From Theristus sp. LFF4_11 (taxonomy: Eukaryota; Nematoda; Chromadorea; Monhysterida; Xyalidae), in the NCBI GenBank assembly GCA_030248135.1, contig JASANC010004681.1:62001-126000 (forward strand): 64,000 bases of DNA, written 5' to 3'. The notes beneath the pieces were generated by a model. The model was not told where the DNA came from. It saw only the letters and a list, made by a program, of their open reading frames with translations, and did no database searches. Every line of letters begins with the position of its first letter. Position 1 is the stretch's first letter. Of this stretch, positions 1 through 10,144 are shown in pieces. The translations under genes and the position numbers were made by a program.

Positions 1-2332
1 ACAACGTGCCCAGTTGCAGGCGATAACTGTCGAATTCGGACGAAACTACAAAGCGATCGTACATCGCAAAACTTGAGTGACCATCGTAGTCTGAAATGCC
101 TCAGGATAAAAACTGGCAGTTACATTTGTATTTTTTTACGATTTTTTACGTTTGCGATTTCCGCCCTCGTTACTTTTCTGAAAAGAAACCATTGTCGAAA
201 ATCCGTAAAACAAAAATGAAAAGAAACAAAAAAATTCAGTGCACTTCTCCGACAAACCGGTCAGTTGAATCAGCAGCGAATAATTACGATTCGGCAGCAT
301 CGTGGTGAGCTCGTACAAATATTCGTTGCCTGCAAATCGAATGTTCACAGTCAAAAAAGAAGTAACAAAAAAGTTGTCACAACTGAAAAAGAAAAACAAA
401 CGGATGCAACACAGATTCAACGGAGATGTCAAGTGGCACACTCATCTCAAGCATTATTTCCCAAAACTCCAGTCGAAACATTTTGTGTTATTTCACAAAT
501 AAAATGTGCGAATTGTGATTGGTGTCCCGTCCGGTGTCTAGTAGCGCTCGGGCGTCCCAGAATAAAAAGTAGCTCATGCTCAGCAGTATCAGTAGCGAAA
601 CCACCACGAACACCCGACGCCACCTTTGACATTTTTATTATTTTCGCGTATTCTGATTCTCAGTCGATTATTGTAGCACTTCAACCAATCAGCGCAGTGC
701 TCGCAAACCTGCGACGGAGTGTCATACCGATCCAGAAATTTTTGTTGTCGCCGAACCCATTCCGATAGGTCGCCCAGTCGCGGTTGAAGTCAGTCGATCC
801 GTCCAGTCGTTGTTGCACGACCGAGAATGAAAAAAAACAATCTTTGAAAATTTGACAATTTTTCTGAGAAAAAAACATGTTTTGACAAGTTTTATACTTT
901 TATAATTACTACGGTATTTTTTATCGCATCAGTTCTGGAAATTCATAGTTACCCAAACCCCGGCGGAAAGCATTTCAAAGAAGCGTGCATTCTGCACTGC
1001 CCAGCCGAGCACGCGCACACAAGCCAACAATTAAAAAGATCAAAATATTCAAAATTATTCCCCTTTACCGTCCATCCGCCGCCATCTGTGATCAGATCAC
1101 AAGTGACGTTCATGGCACACGACTCCGGATTCAGACAGCCTGGCCTGTGAAAATTTACGACACGATTTTAAGTTTGGTGTTGCTCAATGAACAGTTACAA
1201 ATCAATGAAATGTATGTGAGCAAAATCGAGATAGCAAAGTTGCTGAATGTCTTGTATCTTCCTTGCAACTCCACAACATTGCACCTGTAAATCCGATGCA
1301 CCCCACTATTGAATCCATGAGCGTACGCTTGCACGTCTGCACAGTCGCGCGGATGCATTCGTGGGTCAGGACCAGCTGAAAGAAAGCAGGCTTTGTGTTT
1401 GCGTTGTGTTCGTGGTCAACTGTGGTCGCGTACGAAGCCCGGTGGTCAAAAAATATGATTTTCGAAAGTTCGAAAAAAAATCTAACGGCCATAAAAACTC
1501 CACTCACACACAGATATTCATGCAGAAATGGCAGTTAAACAAAAAACAGCCGTTTTTGCTTCTCACAATAACAGCGGTCAATCTGCAACGATAAAAGTGC
1601 ACGCACATGTGCATCTAGTGTTTTCTCCTGCTTGCTGTTACCATGAAAGAGGAAACCAAAAAACCCATTCTTATGCAAAAGTTCGTTCAGCCCCGGCCGG
1701 AAAATGATTTTTAAGTAAACAGACTGACCATTGCCCGGCTGGCGTCTCTTGCCGTCCTGTTTCGCTCTGTCGCCAGCATCCGGCAGAACGGACACCAGAA
1801 GTCGCGGCTCGTCCGCCGCCACCCTACCGGCGTTATTATTATTTTTATTACTATTACTATTATTACTATTACTATTACTATTGGTGTCGCCATCTGGAGT
1901 ATTTCCGCCATTCACTCCCGAATTATTCGACCTATTCGAGTAGTTGGCATTTGCATTCGAGTTTGAGTTGCCGCTGTTCACTGCAGACGAACTCGCTGGC
2001 GGCACAGCAGTCGTTGTCGTTGTTGTCGCGCCGCCAAGCGCCAGCGTCCTTGTGTCGAAGTTTGTCCGCGTTTCAACGTTCTTCGTCCTTGCCGCCGTCG
2101 TGCCGCCGCCTCCACCGGCGAGCATGCCCGGTTGGCAGGCGGACACCGGTGGTGGCAGCGTGATGGAGAGCAGCATGATTGCGCAGATGAAAGTTCTAAT
2201 TGCTTGAGCAACCGAACTTGCTGGCCGGTTTGCATGTTTGTTGTCGTTGGCTTGTCGCTCGTTTCTGACCGGTGTTCTGGGGGAGTGTCTTCGAACGATG
2301 TCGGGGTGGGCGCCGATGCCGGTCACTTGCAT
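1..2332 (-). CDS. Fibrinogen-related domain (FReD) protein, secreted or type II membrane, 3' end outside window
   Basis: Six exons join in phase on the minus strand: 1729-2332, 1285-1375, 1069-1144, 728-821, 258-329 and 90 down to 1, where the gene leaves the window. The ATG at 2330-2332 opens a 201-residue first exon. This holds a hydrophobic stretch (about residues 44-64, ending PPPVSA before Cys) that is a signal peptide or membrane anchor, then a Gly/Thr/Asn/Ser low-complexity linker. The FReD starts near residue 210 (PRDCADVQ...[10 protein letters not shown]), continues with a Cys pair and GGGWT, then [27 protein letters not shown], and [13 protein letters not shown]...YRLQLG. These are the hallmark blocks of fibrinogen C-terminal domains, in the right order. 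Such proteins are usually extracellular carbohydrate- or protein-binding lectins. The Ca-binding and C-terminal part lies off the window. The exon 728-821 acceptor lacks AG (see findings). Confidence 0.88.
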
Positions 2333-3886
2333 GCTGGCGCGCCTTGACAGTGGGATTTTTGAGGTTTTCGTAGTTTCCTTGATGGTGGCATTTTTTCTTC
2401 AGTTGGAGAGTGGCTCTCACATTATTGGTTTTTATTAGTTTCGTTTTTTTTCAAATTTTCTCAACAGGAGAAAAGAAAACAAATTTTGAAGCGTTTTTCA
2501 CACGCGCTGCGTTTCAAATCATTTTTTGTTTTTATGTTTCGTGTGGTCGCAAATCGATAAGTGATAATGTTCGGGTGCTGCAATAACAAGATTACACACG
2601 GCATTAATAACAAACAAGCAACGAAAAAGTTGAATATTTCTTTTTTCATACTGCAACATTTCTAGCAAACTATCATGTTTTCCAACACAAAAGTTAGCGA
2701 TAATAAAAGAAGTATCTCAAAAAATTAAGTCAAATAAAGGTGACACTGGTCCAAGCACAGAATAATAGAGAGCAACCACTTGACTGCAACAAATTATCAA
2801 AGTAATTGGAACACGGTGATTAGCTGCATTATGCTGATTCGGCCAATGATCATTGAACGATTCAATCATGAAACCAATCAGCGCTCATATGGTGAAAAAA
2901 GGAATATGATGTTTGCTCTCAGATTCACCAGCAATGAGTTCAGAAGGCGCCAAAAAATTGGAAAGACAGAAGCGCTCACAAATTGGCGACACCAGAAAAT
3001 TGCATGAAATAATGATAAAAATGTGACTGCATTTGACAATTACTGGATTTCACACAATAATGCAAACAATGATCAGAAAATGCTCATCAGATGACGATAA
3101 AAAAGATGAACAAAAAAATTTGATTAAAAAATATTTGTCACATGTCATAGATGACACTTTATAACAACAGAAAAAACCAAAAAAAACGAACAATTCCATC
3201 TGAGCTTGCAGTGTGTGGAACACATGATGTGCGACAACAGATAACTTCTCATTATTTGACACATGAAACAACGGAAGTCTTGGGAGAGAAAAACTCATTG
3301 ATATAATTCCACAGTCTCGACGATTGGTTACTTTTGTGAAAACTAGGTCACATTGTGTGTGCGTGTCTGGTGGCAAAAGAGGAAAAGGGAGTATGTGTAA
3401 TTCCAGAAAAATACATGTTGACTTTTTCGGGTGTGAAAGTCAAACAAACATCAAATAAACAAGTGAATGCTGCAATAACACCGCACGCAAACACACTAAA
3501 TTATTTTGAATAATATAAAAATTCAGGTTTTCATTACTTTATAATAAGGTTTGTTTAAAGGTAAACAGAAAATTGAGATCACAGCCAAGGTCAAATGCCC
3601 CGACAGACGACTTTGAAAACCATCACCTCATGGCGGCCCTGGTTTTTTGATATTTCTGACGCATCTTCTGGCCCTTTAGTTGTATAAGGGGGAGCGGGGC
3701 ACTTCCTGCGGCTCTTTTTCGGCATTAGTGACCTACAATTGATCGAAGTGTCTTTCTTGCTTTTTAAGCTATTTTTATGATGTTCATCATTGTAGAAGCA
3801 AGGGGGCATTTGTGTTGCCGAAGAAGTTGACACCGTGAATTGATTTTGAAATGAAACGTTTCGGCTTCTGTCGAAGACACCGTTGC
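2333..3886. other. Intergenic, upstream of the FReD gene
   Basis: This AT-rich stretch contains only short unsupported ORFs. I saw no exon-like translation, transposon terminus or RNA gene. The FReD promoter should lie within its first part, but no motif can be pointed to. Confidence 0.5.
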
Positions 3887-4085
3887 CTTTGTTGTTGTTG
3901 TTGTTGTTGTGATTTTTAGGCGATGTTTTTAGCCAGGGCTAACCCAGAGAAGCGTACAGAACGCCATTAAGTAGGGCGCCCATCGAGTTTTCTCTGTCAT
4001 TAAGTGCCTATACACCCCTCGGCGGGGCTCGATCCCCCGAGTGCACAGACTGTGGTCTAACGCACTACCACCAGGCCACGAGGGT
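3887..4085 (-). mobile_element. tRNA-derived SINE, copy 1
   Basis: Read on the minus strand it starts CCTCGTGGCCTGGTGGTAG, which holds a pol III A-box-like block. A B-box-like block follows (GGGGATCGAGCCCC), then a tRNA-unrelated body and a short (CAA)n tail at the low-coordinate end. Two more copies, at 18007-18206 and 48842-48978, share body and tail. That is the structure of a tRNA-head SINE mobilised by a LINE. Confidence 0.8.
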
Positions 4086-4912
4086 GACATTCTCTTCTCG
4101 GGTGCCTTCTCGGCAAGGAATCCGATTATCCATTCGGAATTACGACGTAACATTTGCGCAGTTTCGTTTCACTTTCGTTTGGCGGGATATGTAAAATTTC
4201 GGTTCGCAATGGTTGTCGTTGTTCACTGTTGCCACGAACGAACCAAAAATACCGCAAGGGGGATAGTCACCGTATTCGAGAACAACGAAGTGTTTTTTTC
4301 GGAATGTTGGAAGTGCTTTTCTATGAAACACTTTATAAACGCGATTTCACAAAAAAACAAATATTTTTTCACGTTTGACGAAGGAAGTTTACAATGACAG
4401 TGCCCTGCGCGCGGGAATGCATGGTGGAGTTTGTAATTTCTTGTTTGTGCTAAAAGCCGCTTTGAACGTTTTGAGTTTCTTTCTACCCAATGTCTTCCCC
4501 AATATCGTCGATTGCTTTGATACAAGCAAAAAATTGCATCGCTTCTTCTTCGCATTAATGCATGGTTGCATGATTGTTCGATTTGAGAACACCTTCTTTA
4601 TATGCAGCGACAAATAATGGGGTGTGTTGGATTGCAGCCAACATTCGTTCTTTTTTTGTTGAATTCAAAAGTTTCGCATGCTCTGTATTGTATTCTGCGC
4701 AAAAGGCGACAGGTTGAAACAAACATACTGTACTTCTGTACATTCTTTCGTGTTTTTTCAGCTATATCCTTAATTTCCTTGTGGATTATCTGTGTTGTTA
4801 CCGCTGTTGTTGACGCTAGTCTTCGCCTCTAACCGATTCGCAGAACTTTGTCTTCCTGGCGTCTATATGCGTCTACGTCTAACTGGCGAAACCGCAAACA
4901 GCGAACCTCATG
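4086..4912. other. Non-coding stretch between SINE and dispersed repeat
   Basis: Overlapping short ORFs occur on both strands, but none resembles a known family or forms exons with consistent splice sites. I see nothing to annotate. Confidence 0.4.
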
Positions 4913-5340
4913 TATTGCTCAGAATTCACCTTACACCAAGGTATGGTCGAATTCTGACTCAATAATATGAAAACCTTCTGTTGCTTTTGCAACGTCACAA
5001 ACATCACTGGATGTTATACATGGTCCTACAGTATGGCCGAATTAATAAGGCAGCCCATTAAGGCGGGATCAGTCGCAGACTAGGAGTTGTCTTTTTCAAA
5101 AATGCCAACATAACTCCAAATCATGTGTTCAAGGCAGAAAGAATGAACAGAATAGCACGAAGAATCCATTTGTCTGAAAAAACGCGTCAAATTTGGCACA
5201 CAATTTGGTTTCTGAACGTCTTTTTTCTTTCATTTAAATTTCGCGCGCTCCTTGCACCCTGAAAAAAGCTGCCACGTTTACTCGGTCATTCCGTAGTTAT
5301 ATGCAGTCAGTGAAACATCAGCAGCAGTTCAGCAATAATT
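4913..5340. repeat. Dispersed repeat R, copy 1
   Basis: The segment beginning CACCTTACACCAAGGTA and containing ATCAGTCGCAGACT and TTTCGCGCGCT...CCACGTTTACTCGG recurs, diverged, at 23085-23350 and 23811-23990, inside introns of the VPS26 gene. No termini or coding sequence were recognised. It is an old interspersed element of unknown class. Confidence 0.6.
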
Positions 5341-5381
5341 TTGAACGGCACAAAACCGTGTTATAGAAAACACACACGTCT

Positions 5382-5822
5382 TCAAAATGCAACTACACAA
5401 ACCATGGAATTCACGCCGGTTTCTAGAATCGTAGCTATGAGAGGCCGTCCCTGTTGCAATGAAATTGACTTTGTCATATAAATTACGTGTGGTGGCAAAA
5501 TGTAGTTTGTAGTTTTTAAGTCATGTTTTTTTAAATGTTTTTCATTTTTTAAACTAAAATATGGTTTTAATTGTTGCAAAACTATTGGATTGTTGCTGAT
5601 TGGTGTGGTTGCATTGATCAACACCACTAAAAAAGGTATGACTTGATTGCCTGAAGCAGCCATTGCGTAAACTGCCAAACCTTCCGCATGTGGTATATCT
5701 TCGTTAATTAGCACTGTTTTACTCTTGAACCCAATCACAAAATGACATGGCAACAAACTACGAACACGACATAAATGCTGGACCGTAATACCGTATATAA
5801 TACCAGAGAAAATTCGTGACAA
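5382..5822 (-). CDS. Unrecognised 146-codon ORF
   Basis: This is one uninterrupted reading frame starting MSRIFSG and ending VCVVAF. It has a central hydrophobic segment (about residues 63-70, PFLVVLIN) and no motif I recognise. It is longer than most chance frames in this AT-rich DNA but has no flanking exon evidence and abuts dispersed repeat R. It could be a fragment of a transposon-encoded protein or a chance ORF. Confidence 0.2.
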   Translation of the reverse strand: MSRIFSGIIYGITVQHLCRVRSLLPCHFVIGFKSKTVLINEDIPHAEGLAVYAMAASGNQVIPFLVVLINATTPISNNPIVLQQLKPYFSLKNEKHLKKHDLKTTNYILPPHVIYMTKSISLQQGRPLIATILETGVNSMVCVVAF

Positions 5823-6255
5823 TCTCTGTTTTTATCAGTCACTGGTATCAGGATCACTAGTAACTTCAACCCACATCAAACAACCTTCATCATCATCGTG
5901 TCGCTTGCTCGACCAATCGGCGCAATCCTTGTCTGAAAACCGCCGAAACCTGCCAGGTATTAGTAGGATATTAAGCTTGTAAGGTTTTTTCAACTAACCC
6001 TCACCCGGCTTTAAAACTTTTTTTTCGCCAATTTAATTATTTTTATTTCTTTCATATTTTTAAGCAGTGTCTTTGTGTGTTCACAATAATCCTGACCTAA
6101 TCCTAACCTGAGCCAAGCCTTTTCAAGAAGGGAGATGTCAGAACATTTGCGTTTTTAACAGTTTTTCATTGAAGCAGGAGCGTGTGCACACACGCTAGTG
6201 GATCATGAGCATGAGCATGCGGATGCCGAGTGCACTTAAGTAATGTATCTTCAGG
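5823..6255. other. Non-coding, with a short CCTAAT-type repeat
   Basis: Around 6095-6135 the phrase CCTAATCCTAACC followed by GAGCCAAGCCTTTT recurs at 38860-38912 with extra CCTAAT units, suggesting a shared repeat end. The rest shows no feature. Confidence 0.4.
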
Positions 6256-8986
6256 AATTTAAGATAGGCTTTTTCACAATACCGACCCTCCTTAGGCACA
6301 ATTTCAAAAAAGTTTTCAAATTCAGTCAAATTTAAGACCAATCGAACCGCCTTGATGCCCTGAGTTCGAAAATCATATTTTTATATTAAGCCAAGCTTTC
6401 TTTATGCTTCAAAATTGGGAAAAACCTAATTTTCGACCCCCTTGTAGTAAAACTGTTCTAGCTCGCCTCTGCTTGAAGCTATTAACAAGAATCAAACACC
6501 AATCAATTCCCCTTGTATTTGCACACATTTTTCGCTGTTATACTATAGGTTGAAAATGTTTTTTCATGCTTTGTATTTTTAAAAAACTGCAGAGGTTGGT
6601 GGTTTTTCACGTTTTTCGGTACTTTAGAAACGTTTGTGGGGTATAGTTTCTAGGTAATTCTGAAAGATCTGCGAAAAATGTATATACATGTAAAATTTCA
6701 GCTTCATAAAGCGTCGCCGGGACTCACACGATACAAAACAAAATGGCTTGTCGCATGCGTTTTTGGTCAATATGCCGCATGCAGGGTGTTTCCTCCCACC
6801 CCCCAAATTTTTTGGAGCCACCTCAGGTGCTGCAACCGTGACTAAAAATGGGTTTTCGGGTACGCTGAGTTCAAAAATCTTATTTAGAATTTTGCCCGAC
6901 GTTTCTACTGTGCCCTAAACGCGTATGCCATGGGGATCAGGAAGGAAATTTCCTTAAAAATTAAATTTAAATAAAAAGCGCGTCACAAGACACCTGAAAT
7001 CATGGTACAATTACAAATCGAGGTCGCTGAGTCTGCACATAATGTTATTTTGTTATACGAATTACTCCGCACCCTAAAAACGGCCTCTATGGGGACGGAA
7101 AGGGAAAAAACTGGAAAAAATCGGAAACTAATCAAAAAATATATGAAAACTGTGCCGTAAATACAAATCGAGATTGCTGAGTCTGAATATGATGTTTATT
7201 TTGCTATACGAATTACTCCGCCCCCTAAAAACGGCCTCTATGGGGACGGAAAGGGAAAAAAACTGGAAAAAATCGGAAACTAATCAAAAAATAAATGAAA
7301 ACTGTGCTGTAAATACAAATCGAGATTGCTGAGTCTGAATATGATGTTTATTTTGTTATACGGATTACTCCGCACCCTAAAAACGGCCTCTATGGGGACG
7401 GAAAGGGAAAAATTTGAAAAAATCGGAAACTAGTCAAGAAATATATGAAAACTGTGCCGTAAATGCAAATCGAGGTTGCTGAGTCTGAATATGATGTTTA
7501 TATTGCTATACGGATTACTCCGCACCCTAAAAGCAGCTTCTATGGGGACAAAAGGGGAAAAATTAAAAAATCGGAAACTAGTCAAAAAAATCTGGAAACT
7601 ATGCCGTAAATACAAATTGAGGTCGCTGAGTCCGAATATAATGCTTATTTGGCCATACGGATTACCCCGCACCCTAAAAACGGTCTCTATAGGGACGAAA
7701 AAAGAGAAATCTGAAAAAAATCGGAAACTAGTGAAAAAATCTGAAAACTGTGCCATAAATAGAAATCAAGGTCGCTCAGTCCGAATATGCTGTTCATTTT
7801 GCCATGCGGATTGCTCCGCACCCTAAAAATAGTTTTTACAGGGATGAAAATAAAGAAAATTGAAAAAATCCGGAAACTAGCCAAAAAAATCTGAATCGAT
7901 GTCGCTGAGTCCGAATATGATGTATATTTTGCTATCCGGATTCTTTTGACTAGTTTCCGATTTTCTTCAAATTTTTCCCTTTCCGTCCCCATAGAGGCCG
8001 TTTTTAGGGTGCGGAGTAATCCGTATAACAAAATAAACATCATATTCAGACTCAGCAATCTCGATTTGTATTTACGGCACAGTTTTCATATATTTTTTGA
8101 TTAGTTTCCGATTTTTTCCAGTTTTTTCCCTTTCCGTCCCCATAGAGGCCGTTTTTAGGGTGCGGAGTAATTCGTATAACAAAATAAACATTATATGCAG
8201 ACTCAGCGACCTCGATTTGTAATTGTACCATGATTTCAGGTGTCTTGTGACGCGCTTTTTATTTAAATTTAATTTTTAAGGAAATTTCCTTCCTGATCCC
8301 CATGGCATACGCGTTTAGGGCACAGTAGAAACGTCGGGCAAAATTCTAAATAAGATTTTTGAACTCAGCGTACCCGAAAACCCATTTTTAGTCACGGTTG
8401 CAGCACCTGAGGTGGCTCCAAAAAATTTGGGGGTGGGAGGAAACACCCTGCATGCGGCATATTGACCAAAAACGCATGCGACAAGCCATTTTGTTTTATA
8501 TCGTGTGAGTCCCGGCGACGCTTTATGAAGCTGAAATTTTACATGTATATACAGTTTTCGCAGATCTTTCAGAATTACCTAGAAACTATACCCCACAAAC
8601 GTTTCTAAAGTACCGAAAAACGTGAAAAACCACCAACCTCTGCAGTTTTTTTAAAATACAAAACATGAAAAAACATTTTCAACCTATAGTATAACAGCGA
8701 AAAATGTGCGCAAATACAAGGGGAATTGATTGGTGTTTGATTTTTGTTAATAGCTTCAAGCAGAAGCAAGTTAGAGCAGTTTTACTACAAAGGGGTCGAA
8801 AATTAGATTTTTCCCAATTTTGAAGCATAAAGAAAGCTTGGATTAAAATAAAAATATGATTTTCGAACTCAGGGCATCAAGGCGGTTCGATTGGTCTTAA
8901 ATTTGACTGAATTTGAAAACTTTTTTGAAATTGTGCCTAGAGGTGTGGAGGCCGGGTCGGTCGACTCAAAAAGCCTATCTTAAATT
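6256..8986. mobile_element. 2.7-kb fold-back element with long inverted arms
   Basis: The left end (AATTTAAGATAGGCTTTTT) and the sequence after it, to about 7160, reappear inverted and highly similar on the right, from about 8000 to 8986. The centre consists of direct tandem units of about 150 bp. No transposase reading frame is visible, so this is a non-autonomous element with a large hairpin potential. No convincing target duplication was found at the tips. Confidence 0.8.
7040..7925. repeat. About 150-bp tandem repeat, six direct units
   Basis: The phrase ACTCCGCACCCTAAAAACGG recurs near 7065, 7212, 7367, 7519, 7665 and 7813, each time followed by GGGGACGGAAAGGGAAAAA or variants. Two more units lie in inverted orientation at about 8000 and 8160, in the right arm. 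The units diverge progressively, as expected of an old tandem expansion inside the fold-back element. Confidence 0.8.
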
Positions 8987-9099
8987 GGAATGCAGTAAAG
9001 ATTGTGTTCTTCATCAGAAGATTGTTTTTGATAATTTGAACGGGAACGACTAAAGCAGCTCAAAATCTAAATGCAATGCATTTTTAGCACGGTTCAAAA

Positions 9100-9300
9100 G
9101 GCCAAAATCCACTCAAAAATAATAATTGTATTTATCAGCTAACCGTGCCGTAGGCACGGGTCAATTGGCTAGTTGATAAAAATAAAAATAGGTTAAGGAA
9201 ATTGAGATGGAGTTTTCTTAAGTAGCAAAAATGAGCGCCAATTCAAATTTCATGAAAATGACAGGGACAGACAGACAAATTGCATTTTTAGTATAATAGA
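9100..9300. mobile_element. Helitron-like termini (3' hairpin + CTAG; opposite-facing 5' TC end)
   Basis: A 7-bp stem with a 3-nt loop (CCGTGCC-GTA-GGCACGG, 9143-9159) is followed after nine bases by CTAG at 9169-9172 and then T. That is the classic Helitron 3' terminus on the plus strand. Immediately beyond, read on the minus strand from 9300, TCTATTATACTAAAAATGCA and then TGTCTGTCTGTCC resembles a Helitron 5' end. The base before this TC is G rather than the usual A. No Rep/helicase sequence is present, so these would be non-autonomous remnants. Confidence 0.45.
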
Positions 9301-10144
9301 CGATTGTGTTATAAATTGACAGCTATTGTGATAAGAATTTTTTAACTAGCAGGAGTTCAGTTACTGTGATAAGTGCTCAGGTACAGTGTATGTGAAGATA
9401 ATTTGAAAATACGTTCAAACGATTAGAAGGTTTGGAAATCATGCGGATGCGCGAGCGAGCGCAGCGAGCGGTGAGCGCATCACGCATTATATGGCTAAAT
9501 ATTCCCTCGCGCGCTTTTTTCAAATTTGCTCGCTGCCTCCAGCGAGCATACTGTAAGCTACAAACCTGCTCCTGTGCACACAAACAGAACATCCAAAGTT
9601 GTGTTTGGAGCCGCGAAAAATTTCTTATCGGACAACCTTTCACACGCTGTAGACACGAATAACCTATTCTGAAATTTATGTTACTTGTGTTCAACGGACA
9701 TCATTTGTCCCTCAGATTTGGAGAACACATTAACTATAATAAGACAATGATTTTTTCTCCATTTTCTTTTTACCTCAGCAATTTTCACTTTTGCGTTGAT
9801 CCAAAGAAAATTTGTTTCCAATGATTCAAAAGGAATCAATGATGATTTGCAAATGTAAAGACAGATCAATTTTAATTTAAATCATGATCGGAAAAAGAAA
9901 CATATAGTTTTCTTTTCATTAGCCACCCATTTATTCACTCTGAACAATTAAGCATGAGCAAGTTAGGTCGCCGGGTGGCAATAACTGTGTTCGATATTCG
10001 GAATATAAAACAGCGGAAGACATGCACATGTACATGAAGAAATAGATTAGAATATTTCTTAAGTCCAAACATATGCGTGCATGCGCACACCCGGTAGAAA
10101 ATACGTCATAAGTTATGGGTTTATAGATGTCGCATTGTTTATAG
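9301..10144. other. Intergenic upstream of the three-finger membrane gene
   Basis: No homologous coding sequence was recognised. A signal-peptide exon for the next gene is expected here or just upstream but could not be identified. Around 9440-9480 there is a GCGAGCG-rich inverted repeat of unknown meaning. Confidence 0.35.

Noticed and set aside
480..640. Minus-strand frame with WWFRY, TGA codons and YC, first suspected as a broken FReD C-terminal exon or TGA recoding
   Set aside because: The true next FReD exons (258-329 and 1-90) join in phase with correct family motifs, so this stretch is intron. The hydrophobic frame overlapping it is a chance ORF.
265..768. 167-codon plus-strand ORF
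   Set aside because: It overlaps exons and introns of the FReD gene on the other strand, which is supported by family motifs. It is a shadow frame.
1731..2207. Plus-strand Leu- and Val-rich ORFs opposite the FReD first exon
   Set aside because: They arise from reading the Asn/Ser and Thr codon repeats of the minus-strand exon in reverse.
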